Made by a program: the position numbers and the translations under genes. From contig NZ_PGVF01000015.1 of assembly GCF_002860285.1 (NCBI RefSeq), positions 1 through 64,000 of the forward strand: DNA of 64,000 nt, written 5' to 3'. This document shows, in pieces, positions 1 to 8,981 of the stretch (its first letter is position 1; each line of letters starts with the position of its first letter). Origin of the DNA: Bacillus sp. M6-12. GTDB lineage: Bacteria > Bacillota > Bacilli > Bacillales > DSM-1321. The notes under the pieces were generated by a model that had not been told where the DNA came from, ran no database searches, and worked only from the letters and a program-made list of their open reading frames with translations.

Positions 1-83
1 AGGACGAAGGTTGTAACACGAATTTAGTTACAACACTGGCGACTTTAGCCGTTCTTCCTCTGACCAGGGTGCTTCCGCTTTTC
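1..83 (-). repeat. Interspersed repeat, copy A (cut by window edge)
   Basis: Read on the minus strand from 83, this matches the first 83 bases of the repeat at 10685-10884 with only three mismatches, including the inner arms GTTGTAA/TTACAAC (the second arm reads TTACAAC in both). The rest lies left of the window. It follows copy B head to tail, both in the orientation of the upstream gene ablB. Confidence 0.85.
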
Positions 84-210
84 TCTGATGTCCAGCTCCA
101 GCGCCCAGCCCCTCGAGGTCATTAGCCAATCACTTCCGAAGGCAAAAAGCGCCTTCTGTCAGCGCTCGTCTTATGCTTGTCGGGGCTGACCAGGGCGCTT
201 CCGCTTTTCT
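84..210 (-). repeat. Interspersed repeat, copy B
   Basis: Minus-strand element that opens with the GAAAAGCGGAAGCGCCC-type start seen in the other copies and closes with a GGGCTGGGCGCTGGAGCT-type end. The ends carry complementary arms AGCGCCC/GGGCGCT (193-199 and 100-106), so an RNA copy could fold shut. Its interior differs from copies A and C, so it is a second subtype. It lies about 65 bases after the ablB stop. Confidence 0.8.
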
Positions 211-277
211 TTCCTTGTTACATGTATATGAGCGAGTGCCGGAAAATTGTCATTTTCCTGCCGGATTTTCGGCATCT

Positions 278-1120
278 TTATGGATTTTTTACCCACACAT
301 TCATATCTTCCAGGCTGCTAAAAATATAGCAATTATTTGCGAGCCTTCCTCCAAACACATAACCCAGCTGATGAAGCGCTGCGTTCATCCCAAAGGACAG
401 CGAGCGGGCAATCGAATAAGTGCAATATATTTTCATTTGGTAAAGCTCCTTTTCCAGTCCGGCAATCAGCAGCTTCATTAGGCCAAACTGCCGGTGTTCA
501 GGCAAAGTGGCGCAATCGGTTATTTCCGCATTATTGTAGATGCGGTTTATTTCAGCTGATGCAGCGCTGATAATCCTGCCGTTGTGCTGGTAAACATAAA
601 AAATCGTGTCACTTTCCATAACCTCGCGGATGTAGTCAGGGCTGTTCATCGGGACGGGATACACTTGAAATACGCTTTTATAAAGTTCTGCAAGCTGCGG
701 TGCATCAGCAAGCTGAGCTCTTCTCATTTCGTACTCGGCAGGCGGATTGGGCATCGGTCCGACTGATGGAAGATGCTGAACATTTTTTACAATGTCATCT
801 TCCTTTTGCCATTCCGGACTATCCCTTCGGCCTGCTTTAAAATATTTAACAAGAAAATAAGCATCACTGCCGGAAAAGTATTTTGTGATTAACGCTTCGA
901 GTTCGAATCCCGCCGATACCAACCGGATCAAATCTTCTTTTCTCGCTTTAAAAATTAATTTTTCTGCATTCATTTCCTCAGCCGATAGTACCGCTTCGCT
1001 CAGGCAGTGGTCAAAATTTCCGCGATAATCATCAACTCTTGCCCGCTTATTAAAAGGATCAAGATATATGTCCAAAAAATAATCCTGGCCGCGTATCAGT
1101 TTTTGTTCAGATTTTTTCAT
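278..1120 (-). CDS. ablB: Beta-lysine N-acetyltransferase, AblB/YodP family
   Basis: A 280-residue GNAT protein like B. subtilis YodP and archaeal AblB, which acetylates the epsilon amino group of beta-lysine to give N-epsilon-acetyl-beta-lysine, a compatible solute. The C-terminal half (from about residue 130) has the GNAT pattern, including HRQFGLMKLLI for the acetyl-CoA loop. The ATG at 1120 overlaps the stop of the small remnant upstream in an ATGA, suggesting translational coupling; a TTG four codons earlier is possible. It is last of the yod-type operon here. Its partner kamA/ablA (lysine 2,3-aminomutase), which follows yodP in B. subtilis, is not present before the window edge. Function is by family resemblance. 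Confidence 0.85.
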   Translation of the reverse strand: MKKSEQKLIRGQDYFLDIYLDPFNKRARVDDYRGNFDHCLSEAVLSAEEMNAEKLIFKARKEDLIRLVSAGFELEALITKYFSGSDAYFLVKYFKAGRRDSPEWQKEDDIVKNVQHLPSVGPMPNPPAEYEMRRAQLADAPQLAELYKSVFQVYPVPMNSPDYIREVMESDTIFYVYQHNGRIISAASAEINRIYNNAEITDCATLPEHRQFGLMKLLIAGLEKELYQMKIYCTYSIARSLSFGMNAALHQLGYVFGGRLANNCYIFSSLEDMNVWVKNP

Positions 1121-1260
1121 GGCCTCGCGCAAGAAACAATGGCAGATTCAAGCACAATCACCAGCTTGCTCGGAACATTATTTTCCTTCATCTGTAAAAG
1201 TTCTCTTGATTTCGGGCCTGGAAATTCTGTTTTTAATGAAATCGATCTTTCAACGCCCAT
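1117..1260 (-). pseudogene. Remnant of a GabT-type aminotransferase N-terminus
   Basis: A 47-codon reading frame with a strong ribosome binding site (GGGGGG, 1268-1274) eight bases before its ATG at 1260. The residues LKTEFPGPKSRELL, followed by a lysine/asparagine-rich stretch and VP, resemble the start of 4-aminobutyrate-type class III aminotransferases. The frame then loses similarity and stops in the ATGA that begins ablB. I read it as the surviving 5' end of a deleted aminotransferase gene, possibly still translated as a leader that couples to ablB. The alternative is a genuine small protein. The family match is from memory. Confidence 0.5.
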
Positions 1261-1275
1261 CTTCTTATCCCCCCA

Positions 1276-2547
1276 TTATTCTTTTCCTGCTTCCCCGCAC
1301 CAATCAATTAAAGTGCAGGCAATAACCTCCGCCACCTCAATGACTTTGCTGATTTCGATAAATTCATTTGCATCATGTGCAACTGCAGTTGTTCCAGGCC
1401 CGAAAACAACAACAGGGATTTCTCCGACATTTGATAAAATGCCTCCGTCAGTTCCCCATGGAGAGGCTTCGATTAATGGATTCTCCCCGATAATTGAAGT
1501 GAAATTTTTTGACAGAACTTCCATTAACGGATGATTCAGTTCAAGGCTCCCAGGAAGCCATCTTGCACCGAACCATTCCAGCTCGACCGGTTTCGTGGAG
1601 AACCATGCATCCTCGCTATTGAGACTGCAGATACAATCCTCAAGGTCCTGTTCTGCATCCTTTACCCTTTCAGTCGGGGCGATCCCCATCCTGCCTTCGA
1701 TTACCGCTATATCTGGTACGGAGGAAGGCCACTCACCACTGGAAAGCTTCCCAATATTAATCGGTATGGGAATTGGGATACTCTTATAAAGCGGGTGGTT
1801 AAGCCTAATATTCCTTGCCTTTTCAAGCTTTTGCAGCTCGGTAATTACCTTCATTGCCTGTTCGATAGCACTGACTCCTTCATATCTGGTGCCGCCATGG
1901 GCAGACTTGCCTTTTACTGTTATCCTGAACCACATGGAACCCTGCTGCAGCGGGAAAAGCTTCATATTGGTCGGCTCTGGTATTATGGCTCCATCAGCTT
2001 TATAACCCCGCAATACGGCAGCCAGAGTACCTGCGCCGCCGCTTTCTTCCTCAATCACACTTTGAAAAACCACATCACCCTTTAAATCAATTCCAGATGC
2101 ATGCAGTGACTCAAGCGCCAATAACAGCGAGACAGTCCCGCCTTTCATGTCTGTGGCTCCACGTCCGTAAACCTTTCCATCCTTGACTATTCCACTGAAC
2201 GGATCATTGTCCCAATCCTTCAGGTTTCCTTCCGGCACCACATCAATATGGCTGTTTAAGATAATCGATTTACCTCCGCCTGTTCCGCTTTTTACTGCTG
2301 CGAGGTTCGGGTTTCCTTCAAACTGGCTGCGATCACAGTGAAAGTTGGCGTGGCTTGTCAGCATCTCTCCGCCTAATTCCCACAGATCAATAGAAAGGCC
2401 AAGCTCCCTGCATTTTTCGACTATAATTGCTTGAGCCTTCCCTTCCTGACCTCTCCGGCTTGGTTCCTGTACGAGCCGCTGCAGGAACTTTACTCCATTG
2501 TTCCTATTCTCCTTCAGCCAATTTTTCACTTTTTCCTTACTCTCCAT
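1276..2547 (-). CDS. yodQ: M20 family peptidase/deacylase, YodQ-like
   Basis: A 423-residue zinc aminoacylase/deacetylase of the ArgE/DapE/ACY1/CPG2 (M20) family. Visible metal and catalytic motifs are [20 protein letters not shown] (bridging Asp) and [10 protein letters not shown] (catalytic Glu), with a dimerisation domain in the middle. The start is the ATG at 2547, preceded by GAGGAGGAG; an upstream in-frame start would lack a site. In B. subtilis the homologue YodQ sits in the yodT-S-R-Q-P-kamA operon, probably deacylating an intermediate of lysine-derived metabolites. The order here is the same. The substrate is not established from sequence. Confidence 0.85.
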   Translation of the reverse strand: MESKEKVKNWLKENRNNGVKFLQRLVQEPSRRGQEGKAQAIIVEKCRELGLSIDLWELGGEMLTSHANFHCDRSQFEGNPNLAAVKSGTGGGKSIILNSHIDVVPEGNLKDWDNDPFSGIVKDGKVYGRGATDMKGGTVSLLLALESLHASGIDLKGDVVFQSVIEEESGGAGTLAAVLRGYKADGAIIPEPTNMKLFPLQQGSMWFRITVKGKSAHGGTRYEGVSAIEQAMKVITELQKLEKARNIRLNHPLYKSIPIPIPINIGKLSSGEWPSSVPDIAVIEGRMGIAPTERVKDAEQDLEDCICSLNSEDAWFSTKPVELEWFGARWLPGSLELNHPLMEVLSKNFTSIIGENPLIEASPWGTDGGILSNVGEIPVVVFGPGTTAVAHDANEFIEISKVIEVAEVIACTLIDWCGEAGKE

Positions 2548-2586
2548 CCAACTCCTCCTCTTACATGAATTACGGAGCACGCAATG

Positions 2587-3258
2587 TTAATATTTTAATA
2601 TTCTCAGACTGTCTGAGATTGTAAAATTCACTGCTGTTTTTTCCCTTACTTCCTCTATTGTGTAAGGGCTGAATAGATCAACTAGCGATAATCCTTCACT
2701 GTATACTTCGAAGACAGCCATCTCAGTAATAACCAGCTGGACACAGGATTTTGCTGTCAGGGGAAGTGTGCATTTCTCCACAATTTTGGCTGAACTATTT
2801 TTGTCACAGTGGTTCATTACGACGATTACTTTTTTTGCTTTCGCTGCCAGGTCCATTGCTCCGCCCATTCCAGGAACTCTTTTACCAGGCACAATCCAAT
2901 TGGCAAGATCCCCAGAACCGCTTACCTGTAAAGCTCCTAAAATCGTAATATCGATCTTGCCGCTTCTTATCATCCCGAAGGCTGTTGCACTGTCGCAATA
3001 GGAAGCTCCTTTTTGCAATGTAACGGGATATCCGCCTGCGTTGCATAGATTGGCATCCTCCTGCCCTGCAGCCGGGGAAGGCCCCATACCAGTAATCCCA
3101 TTTTCCGCATGAAACATGACCGTTTTGCCGGCGGGCAGATGATCAGGAACAAGCGAAGGAATCCCGATTCCAAGATTCACAAGCATCCCATGCTCAATCT
3201 CAGCAGCGGCCCGTTTGGCGATTTTGTTTCTTACTTCTGCTCCCAGACCCACTTCCAA
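2587..3258 (-). CDS. yodR: Acyl-CoA transferase subunit B, YodR-like
   Basis: A 223-residue beta subunit of a class I 3-oxoacid CoA-transferase. The motif HAENGITGMGP contains the Glu that carries the CoA thioester in this family. It overlaps the 3' end of the alpha subunit gene by 28 bases, the usual arrangement for obligate partners. The start is TTG at 3258 after GGGGG; a GTG two codons later is equally plausible. In the yod operon the transferase is proposed to activate a beta-amino or keto acid from lysine. Exact acceptor unknown. Confidence 0.88.
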   Translation of the reverse strand: MEVGLGAEVRNKIAKRAAAEIEHGMLVNLGIGIPSLVPDHLPAGKTVMFHAENGITGMGPSPAAGQEDANLCNAGGYPVTLQKGASYCDSATAFGMIRSGKIDITILGALQVSGSGDLANWIVPGKRVPGMGGAMDLAAKAKKVIVVMNHCDKNSSAKIVEKCTLPLTAKSCVQLVITEMAVFEVYSEGLSLVDLFSPYTIEEVREKTAVNFTISDSLRILKY

Positions 3259-3932
3259 TTGACCCCCTTTGACGGAATAATATAATCTACAAACACCCCG
3301 GAGGTAATGATGGCTTCGGGATCCAGCTCCCCAAGCGGAACTATCTCATCGACCTCCGCGATAGTAACCTTTCCGGCCATGGAGACAAGCGGATTATTGT
3401 TTCTTGCACTTTTGTTAAAAATCAGATTACCGTACGGATCTGCTTTTTGGGCAAGAACAATTGATATATCTGCAGTTAGGGCTGTCTCTATCAGAAATGG
3501 TTTTCCATCTATTTCACATGTTTGCTTATTTTGGCTAACCACTTCTGTATCAGCACCAACATCTGTCAGGATTCCCGCAAGCCCCATCCCTCCTGCGCGA
3601 ATCCGTTCAGCAAGGGTCCCCTGGGGTGAAAACTCAATTTCAAGCTCGCCGTTTGTCATAAATTTGCCGGCATTAGGGTTGGATCCAATATGGGAAACTA
3701 TTAATCTTTTTGCCTGTTTATTGGTAACAACCTTGCCAATGCCGATGTCGGGAAATCCAGTATCATTCCCGATCAATGTAAGTTCCTTAATATTGCTTTC
3801 GATTATTGCATCAACCAGTCCCGGCGGTGTCCCTATTCCGCCAAACCCGCCAAACATGATCGTCATGCCATCTTTAAAAAAGTGCCTGATTTCATCTATA
3901 GATGTTATCTTTTGAAAGGTATTGTCCAGCAT
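3231..3932 (-). CDS. yodS: Acyl-CoA transferase subunit A, YodS-like
   Basis: A 233-residue alpha subunit of a class I CoA-transferase, recognisable from FGGFGGIGTPPGLVDAI near the N-terminus (CoA-binding glycine-rich loop) and the GNDTGFPDIGIG region. The start is the ATG at 3932 with AAAGGAAG seven bases upstream; the frame is open eight codons further but without a good site. The stop lies inside yodR, so the two subunits are translationally linked. It follows yodT by 13 bases. Confidence 0.88.
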   Translation of the reverse strand: MLDNTFQKITSIDEIRHFFKDGMTIMFGGFGGIGTPPGLVDAIIESNIKELTLIGNDTGFPDIGIGKVVTNKQAKRLIVSHIGSNPNAGKFMTNGELEIEFSPQGTLAERIRAGGMGLAGILTDVGADTEVVSQNKQTCEIDGKPFLIETALTADISIVLAQKADPYGNLIFNKSARNNNPLVSMAGKVTIAEVDEIVPLGELDPEAIITSGVFVDYIIPSKGVNWKWVWEQK

Positions 3933-3945
3933 AGGTACACTTCCT

Positions 3946-5301
3946 TTATTCCTCATTCATATAGGCAGCCTGAATAATCGTTTCTGCCTCCTCCAGCGTT
4001 TTCCGCAGCCTGCGGACAAGTTCTTCACATTCTCTTTTAGTGATTGTCAGCGGCGGAGCGATAATCACGGCATCACCGCCCGCACCTTCCTCGCCTGCTG
4101 CCGAAGGGTATAATAACAAACCATTTTTCGCCGCTAATTCTATAATCAATGTGGTGACCCCGGCAGAAACTGCAAAAGGCTCCTTCGTGTCTTTCCTGCG
4201 CACAAACTCCAATCCTAGGAGCAGCCCTTTTCCTCTTAAATCCCCTATTAACTGGAAACCCTGAGCAAGCTTCTTCAGCAAATTGCATAAATATCTGCCT
4301 GTCTCCTCCGCTTTTTCTGCTATCCGATTTTCATCTACATAGTTTAAAACGGCAAGTGATACTGCACAGGATTGTGGATTCGCACTAAACGTATGGCCGC
4401 TCATAATTAATTTTGATCCAATCAAGATAGGGTTTAAAACCTTCTCACTGACTACAGCAGCAGCTATTGGAGTGTATCCGCCGCTCATACCTTTGCCAAA
4501 AGCAACAATGTCGGGCACAACTTGATAATGATCGCAGGCAAGAATTTTCCCAGTCCTTCCAAATCCGGTCATCACTTCATCAGCGATAAATAAAATATCA
4601 TTGTCTTCACAAATATCTTTAATTTTTTCAAAATAACCCTCAGGCGGCGCTATGGCCGCACCTGCTGCACCAATAACAGGCTCGGCGATAAAAGCTGCAA
4701 TTTGTTCGGCCCCGATCCTTTTTATTGCCGTTTGCAGCTGATTTGCACAAGCAAGACCGCAGGATGGGTATGTACTATTAAATGGACATCGGTAGCAATA
4801 TGGGGGATCAATTGCCGGGAAATCTTCCAGCAATGGTGTGAACCTTGCCCTTCTTGCAGTATGCCCTGACATCGAAAGCGCTCCAATCGTAATACCATGA
4901 TAGCTTCTCCATCGTGAAATAATTCTGTGCTTAGAGGGCCTCCCTTTTTCCTGCCAAAATTGGATCGCTATTTTCATCGCTGTCTCGGTCGCCTCTGACC
5001 CGCTGTTTACAAAAAAGCTGTATTTTAGCCTTCCATCCGTCATCTTGGCTATTTTCTCTGCGAGCTTTTCGGCAGCTTCACTCGTAAACTGGGAGCGGTA
5101 AACAAACGAAACCTTGTTTGCCTGCTCAGCCATCGCTGCTACAACTTCCTGGACTCCATGGCCGATGTTCGCTGTCACCGCCCCAGACGAAGCATCAAGA
5201 TAATCCTTTCCTTCCCTATCAAATAAAAAAACGCCCTTCCCATGGCTAATAACCGGATATGCAGCATTTAACATCGGTTTGATTAAATATGATACATTCA
5301 T
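3946..5301 (-). CDS. yodT: Class III aminotransferase, YodT-like
   Basis: A 451-residue PLP-dependent aminotransferase of the omega-amino acid/ornithine group. PLP contacts visible are Asp241 in IADEV and the Schiff-base Lys270 in FGKGMSGGYTP; NSGSEATE binds the phosphate. First gene of the operon yodT-S-R-Q-(remnant)-ablB, with GAGGAGAAGGG ahead of its ATG. In B. subtilis the homologous operon is read by the mother-cell factor sigma-E; a matching -10 element lies at 5348-5355 here. Likely substrate is a beta- or omega-amino acid derived from lysine, an inference from context. Confidence 0.87.
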   Translation of the reverse strand: MNVSYLIKPMLNAAYPVISHGKGVFLFDREGKDYLDASSGAVTANIGHGVQEVVAAMAEQANKVSFVYRSQFTSEAAEKLAEKIAKMTDGRLKYSFFVNSGSEATETAMKIAIQFWQEKGRPSKHRIISRWRSYHGITIGALSMSGHTARRARFTPLLEDFPAIDPPYCYRCPFNSTYPSCGLACANQLQTAIKRIGAEQIAAFIAEPVIGAAGAAIAPPEGYFEKIKDICEDNDILFIADEVMTGFGRTGKILACDHYQVVPDIVAFGKGMSGGYTPIAAAVVSEKVLNPILIGSKLIMSGHTFSANPQSCAVSLAVLNYVDENRIAEKAEETGRYLCNLLKKLAQGFQLIGDLRGKGLLLGLEFVRRKDTKEPFAVSAGVTTLIIELAAKNGLLLYPSAAGEEGAGGDAVIIAPPLTITKRECEELVRRLRKTLEEAETIIQAAYMNEE

Positions 5302-5347
5302 CGCACCCTTCTCCTCTTTTCCAGCCGTAAAACAAGCAATATAGTAA

Positions 5348-5376
5348 ATTGTATGTACACCTAATGGAAATCTTGC
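5348..5376 (-). promoter_or_regulatory. Possible sigma-E promoter of the yodT operon
   Basis: On the minus strand CATACAAT (5348-5355) matches the sigma-E -10 consensus CATACAHT exactly. Thirteen bases upstream lies GCAAGATT (5369-5376), a weaker match to the -35. It sits about 50 bases before yodT, whose B. subtilis homologue is in the sigma-E regulon. The rest of the 325-base gap 5302-5626 shows only the terminator of the next gene. Confidence 0.45.
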
Positions 5377-5512
5377 TTAGAAAGTGAATCTTCAAAGTCT
5401 TCATAAACCCGTGAGAAGAATTTGAGGACATAAAATCGATAGTGAACAGAGAGGTTTTTAATTTTTTTCCTAAGGCAGGATACTGGAATACTACATTTTG
5501 AGTTTCGCAGTC

Positions 5513-5544
5513 AAAATAAAAACGCCTATCCTTTGGATAGACGC
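5513..5544 (-). terminator. Rho-independent terminator of the LD-carboxypeptidase gene
   Basis: Arms 5522-5531 and 5535-5544 pair over ten bases with wobble, and the minus strand continues into TTTTTATTTT. Confidence 0.8.
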
Positions 5545-5626
5545 AATTAAGCATGCTCTCACTTCTTTCGATCAATCGGCCTGACAACAAAGCAGCCAAC
5601 CCGGCAAATCTTTAATGAATGTGTTT

Positions 5627-6604
5627 TTAAGATAAAATTATTTTAATTTCAACACCGCTGCCGTTAGCTTTCACCAAAGCTCTTCCTCCGACAGGTACCG
5701 TAGCAAAAGGATGTACATGGCCGAAGTTTACATTAGCAATGACAGGTATACCTTCTAATTCTTTTTTTGAAGAAATAATTTTTTCCAGTGCGTAATCGGT
5801 CATGCCGCTGTCCTGTTGAAAACGACCGATTACCAGCGCCTTGATGCTGGTGGCATCCGGAAGGTGGAGCAGTGATTGCAAATTCCGGTCAAATGTCAGC
5901 GGATGGGTTTCTTCATCGTCCTCAATGAACAGGATGCAATCTTTTATGGATGGCATAAACTCTGTTCCCTGAAGGAGATTTAGTGTACCTAAATTTCCTG
6001 CCAATACCTCGCCTTCTGCATTTCCCGGCTGCAGGACCATGAATGGCCCCTGCTCATGAAACTCCCGTTTTTCCTGGTCAAGGTACCAAGGATCATCACT
6101 CCACTTGTCGCTTGGCAGAATTTCATAATCTTCACTATCCATTATTGCTTTTTTAAAATATTCGAGGGTATAGTCAAAGCCGTACTTTACCCCAAAACTT
6201 GAAAAATGCGGACCAGAATAGGTAATCAATCCCGTTTTCTGATAAATGGCCCATTGTAATGCCGTAATATCACTAAACCCGCATAATACCTTTGGATTCT
6301 GTTTTATCAAATCATAATCTAAGTAGCGCAGGAGCTGATTTACATTATAACCGCCAATTGCAGTGAATATCCCTTTCACATTTGGGTCACGGAAAGCGTC
6401 ATGGATGTCCTGCACTCTTTCTTCTATGGAGCTTGAGAAAAACTCATCATGCCCTGATGTATTATTTCCGTAAGTTACTTTAAAACCCAAGGATTCCAGT
6501 CTATCCTGTGCAATTTCCACTTGCTCAGATTTTAAAATAGCAAAACTTCTAGATGGAGCAATTACCCGGATTTCATCTCCAGCCTGTAAATGTTGTAATT
6601 TCAT
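5627..6604 (-). CDS. LD-carboxypeptidase, peptidase family S66
   Basis: A 325-residue protein of the S66 family (LdcA, MccF, B. subtilis YkfA and YocD). These serine peptidases cut the L,D-bond of murein tetrapeptides or related amide bonds in the cytoplasm. The nucleophile elbow is GFSDIT with Ser111; the acidic member lies in LFIEDDEE and the histidine in FGHVHPFATVPVG near the C-terminus, so the Ser-Glu-His triad looks complete. The start has CAGGAG upstream. Single-gene unit with its own terminator. Whether it acts in murein recycling or in resistance to a microcin C-like compound cannot be told from sequence. Confidence 0.88.
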   Translation of the reverse strand: MKLQHLQAGDEIRVIAPSRSFAILKSEQVEIAQDRLESLGFKVTYGNNTSGHDEFFSSSIEERVQDIHDAFRDPNVKGIFTAIGGYNVNQLLRYLDYDLIKQNPKVLCGFSDITALQWAIYQKTGLITYSGPHFSSFGVKYGFDYTLEYFKKAIMDSEDYEILPSDKWSDDPWYLDQEKREFHEQGPFMVLQPGNAEGEVLAGNLGTLNLLQGTEFMPSIKDCILFIEDDEETHPLTFDRNLQSLLHLPDATSIKALVIGRFQQDSGMTDYALEKIISSKKELEGIPVIANVNFGHVHPFATVPVGGRALVKANGSGVEIKIILS

Positions 6605-6673
6605 AGCTTTACTCCTGTATCGTGTTATTTTGTTGAATACTTTTATACTACTAGAAAGAAAAAATTTTTTACA

Positions 6674-6706
6674 TAAAAAATTCCTGCTGAAAAAATCAGC
6701 AGGAAA
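6674..6706 (-). terminator. Terminator of the FAD oxidoreductase gene
   Basis: A ten-base perfect stem TTCCTGCTGA/TCAGCAGGAA (6681-6690, 6696-6705) with a T-run on the minus strand, 30 bases after the stop at 6736. Confidence 0.85.
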
Positions 6707-6735
6707 AAAGTTATACCTCAGTATCGTGCAGATGG

Positions 6736-8205
6736 CTACACTGTAACAGGTTCATCGTGAACAATCTTCGTTTTTGACTTTTCAACAATATCTCGAGCAA
6801 TCCATACGCCGCATGCACTTGCCTGTGCAAGACCGCGTGTGATTCCGGCTCCATCGCCGCCTACATACAGTCCGGATATTTCGGTTTCAAAGCGGTCATT
6901 TAGCTTTGGACGCGCTGAATAAAACTTTGCTTCGATTCCGTAGAAAAGCGTGTGTTCAGAAGCGAGCCCCGGAGTAACCTGGTTTAGAGCCTCTGTCATT
7001 TCAATTAAGCTTTTTAATGTATTATACGGAAGAACAAGACCTAAATCACCGGGGACCGCTTCCTTTAAGGTCGGCTCAAGGAAGCCTTCTTTAATCCTTT
7101 TTTCCGTTGAACGGCGCCCTTTTAAGATATCACCGTATTTTTGAACGATGAGTCCGCCATTGGATAGTGCGTTGGCCAGCCTGGAAACCTCGTGTGCGTA
7201 CTCATTCGGCTTATCAAAAGGTTCAGCGAACGTATGGGATACAAGCAAGGCAAAGTTTGTATTTTCACTCCCAAGTGCCGGGTCCTTATAGGCATGGCCG
7301 TTTGCAAGCATAATCCCCGAATGGTTTTCCACCACTACGTGGCCTGATGGGTTGGAGCAGAATGTCCTGACCGTTGTACCAACAGATGTGTTGAAAGTAA
7401 ACTTGCCTTCATATAAATGCTTATTTATCTCTTCCATTACAATATTCGAGGTTTCTACCCTTACACCCACATCAACCTGGTTGTTGATCATTTTCAGGCG
7501 GCGTCCCTTAAGGAGAGAAGTAAGCCATTTGGAACCATCGCGGCCTGGTGTGACTACCACCTTTTCAGCTGTCACCTTTTCCCCTGATTTTAGCTGTATA
7601 CCTGTCACACGATATGTTCCCTTTTCCTTCACAGTCAGAAGCTCTTCAACTTCAGTTTTGAAGACCATTTCCACTTTATCCTTTAAATATTCAAAAATAC
7701 TTTGCAGGATTTGCAGATTCTGTTCAGTTCCTAAATGCCTTACCTGTGCACGCAGCAGCTTTAACCCCGCTGCATAACCGCGCCTCTCAATATCACGGAC
7801 TTCTTCTGTCATTGGGTCGGTAATGGATGTGGTGGCACCGTGGCTTAAATTGATTTCATCAACGTATTTAATCAGGTCTACTACCTGTGAATTTGGCAAA
7901 TAATCTGTCATCCAGCCGCCAAACTCACTCGTAATATTGAATTTACCGTCAGAGTATGCTCCCGCACCGCCAAAACCATTCGTTATCGAGCAGGCAGGCA
8001 GGCAACCAGCAAAATCCTTCTTGCCGGCAGCAGGAGGGCATTTATCAATCTTTTTTTGTAAAATTGGACAATTGCGGCGATATATATCATGGCCTTTATC
8101 TATAAGCAGAATATTAGCTTCAGGCATTTTTAAAGAAAGTTCATAACAAGTGAAAATACCGGCTGGTCCGGCTCCAACAACGATTACATCATAATTATTT
8201 TTCAT
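6736..8205 (-). CDS. FAD-dependent dehydrogenase (COG2509-type)
   Basis: A 489-residue flavoprotein. The N-terminus has the Rossmann dinucleotide motif VVGAGPAGIFTCYELS, followed by a cysteine-containing segment (NCPILQKKIDKCPP) and GFGGAGAYSDGKFN. The C-terminal GLYVGGDGAGITRGLAQA is the typical second FAD contact. These match the uncharacterised FAD-dependent dehydrogenases widespread in Firmicutes (COG2509), related to geranylgeranyl reductase and thiazole-type flavoproteins; the substrate is unknown. The ATG has CTGGAGG upstream. Monocistronic between two terminators. Confidence 0.85.
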   Translation of the reverse strand: MKNNYDVIVVGAGPAGIFTCYELSLKMPEANILLIDKGHDIYRRNCPILQKKIDKCPPAAGKKDFAGCLPACSITNGFGGAGAYSDGKFNITSEFGGWMTDYLPNSQVVDLIKYVDEINLSHGATTSITDPMTEEVRDIERRGYAAGLKLLRAQVRHLGTEQNLQILQSIFEYLKDKVEMVFKTEVEELLTVKEKGTYRVTGIQLKSGEKVTAEKVVVTPGRDGSKWLTSLLKGRRLKMINNQVDVGVRVETSNIVMEEINKHLYEGKFTFNTSVGTTVRTFCSNPSGHVVVENHSGIMLANGHAYKDPALGSENTNFALLVSHTFAEPFDKPNEYAHEVSRLANALSNGGLIVQKYGDILKGRRSTEKRIKEGFLEPTLKEAVPGDLGLVLPYNTLKSLIEMTEALNQVTPGLASEHTLFYGIEAKFYSARPKLNDRFETEISGLYVGGDGAGITRGLAQASACGVWIARDIVEKSKTKIVHDEPVTV

Positions 8206-8375
8206 TCAAATTCCTCCAGTGGAAAATCATATTTCATCTTTCCCCTAAGTAACTATATCAGAGCTGAAATTATCAGTCAATTATTTTACGAACTATTTTA
8301 ATAATGTTATATTTAATGTTCGTATTTTGGTTGAGTTGAAACTTATGTAACCGTGGACAATCAGCGATTTGTACG

Positions 8376-8407
8376 TAAAAAAACCGGCTCCAAAAGGATA
8401 GCCGGTC
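8376..8407 (-). terminator. Terminator of yjcZ
   Basis: ACCGGCT (8383-8389) pairs with AGCCGGT (8400-8406); the minus strand runs on into TTTTTTT. It lies 13 bases after the yjcZ stop. Confidence 0.8.
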
Positions 8408-8419
8408 ATTTTTGCAAAA

Positions 8420-8560
8420 TTAATAATTGACGAAGGAAGCACCAATGATTATTAACAGGATGAATAGAACAACGATTAACGCAAATCCAGATCCAAATCC
8501 TCCACCATATCCGCCGCCATATCCACAGCAATATCCGCCATATCCGCCGTATCCGTACAT
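8420..8560 (-). CDS. yjcZ: Small YjcZ-family sporulation protein
   Basis: A 46-residue protein. The first half is Gly/Tyr-rich (repeats of GYGG with a CC pair), and the second half is one hydrophobic helix ([18 protein letters not shown]) ending in VNY. This two-part build is that of the YjcZ/sporulation small-protein family of Bacillus. GAGGAG lies ten bases before the ATG. A longer plus-strand frame over it is its proline-rich shadow. The promoter region carries a sigma-K match. Function in the spore is unknown for the family. Confidence 0.85.
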   Translation of the reverse strand: MYGYGGYGGYCCGYGGGYGGGFGSGFALIVVLFILLIIIGASFVNY

Positions 8561-8601
8561 ATTATCCGCTCCTCTTCTTGTCTTTATTGAGATTACACTA
8601 A

Positions 8602-8629
8602 TAAACTATGTTATATGGCCCTGCCCTGT
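8602..8629 (-). promoter_or_regulatory. Likely sigma-K promoter of yjcZ
   Basis: The minus strand reads AC (8628-8629), 17 bases, then CATAGTTTA (8602-8610), a full match to AC-N16/17-CATANNNTA of the late mother-cell factor. It lies about 40 bases before the yjcZ start. The rest of 8561-8981 shows no gene I can support. Confidence 0.5.
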
Positions 8630-8981
8630 CTGTGCATTCGCCCATTTTCCAAATAAAAAAAGAAAATTATGTGCTAATCAGACTTTTCAGAAAAACCTAA
8701 AGTGGTCTTCAGAAGGCTCAGTATGCGTTATAGGGCTAAAAAGCTGGAAATATTAATTCCTAGGTAAATAAAAACTTTTTATTTGCGAAAAAAGACACAG
8801 AAGCATGCGAAAACTTGCTTACCAATCCATGCAAGATGATGTATAATTTCTTTTCAGGTAGTGTTAACCAGTAAAATGGTAATGTACTAAATTACCTTCA
8901 GCTGCACCAAAATATGGTATGTGTAAGTGCCACTCTTGATCATAAAATACAGAGCGATTATTCAACGTTGGGGGATATGAA

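Noticed and set aside
5246..5599. Minus-strand 117-codon frame before yodT
   Set aside because: Overlaps the yodT start in another frame, crosses the terminator at 5513-5544 and has no family resemblance.
8427..8756. Plus-strand frame with many Pro-Tyr repeats
   Set aside because: It is the reverse shadow of the Gly/Tyr-rich yjcZ gene; no ribosome site and an unlikely tail.
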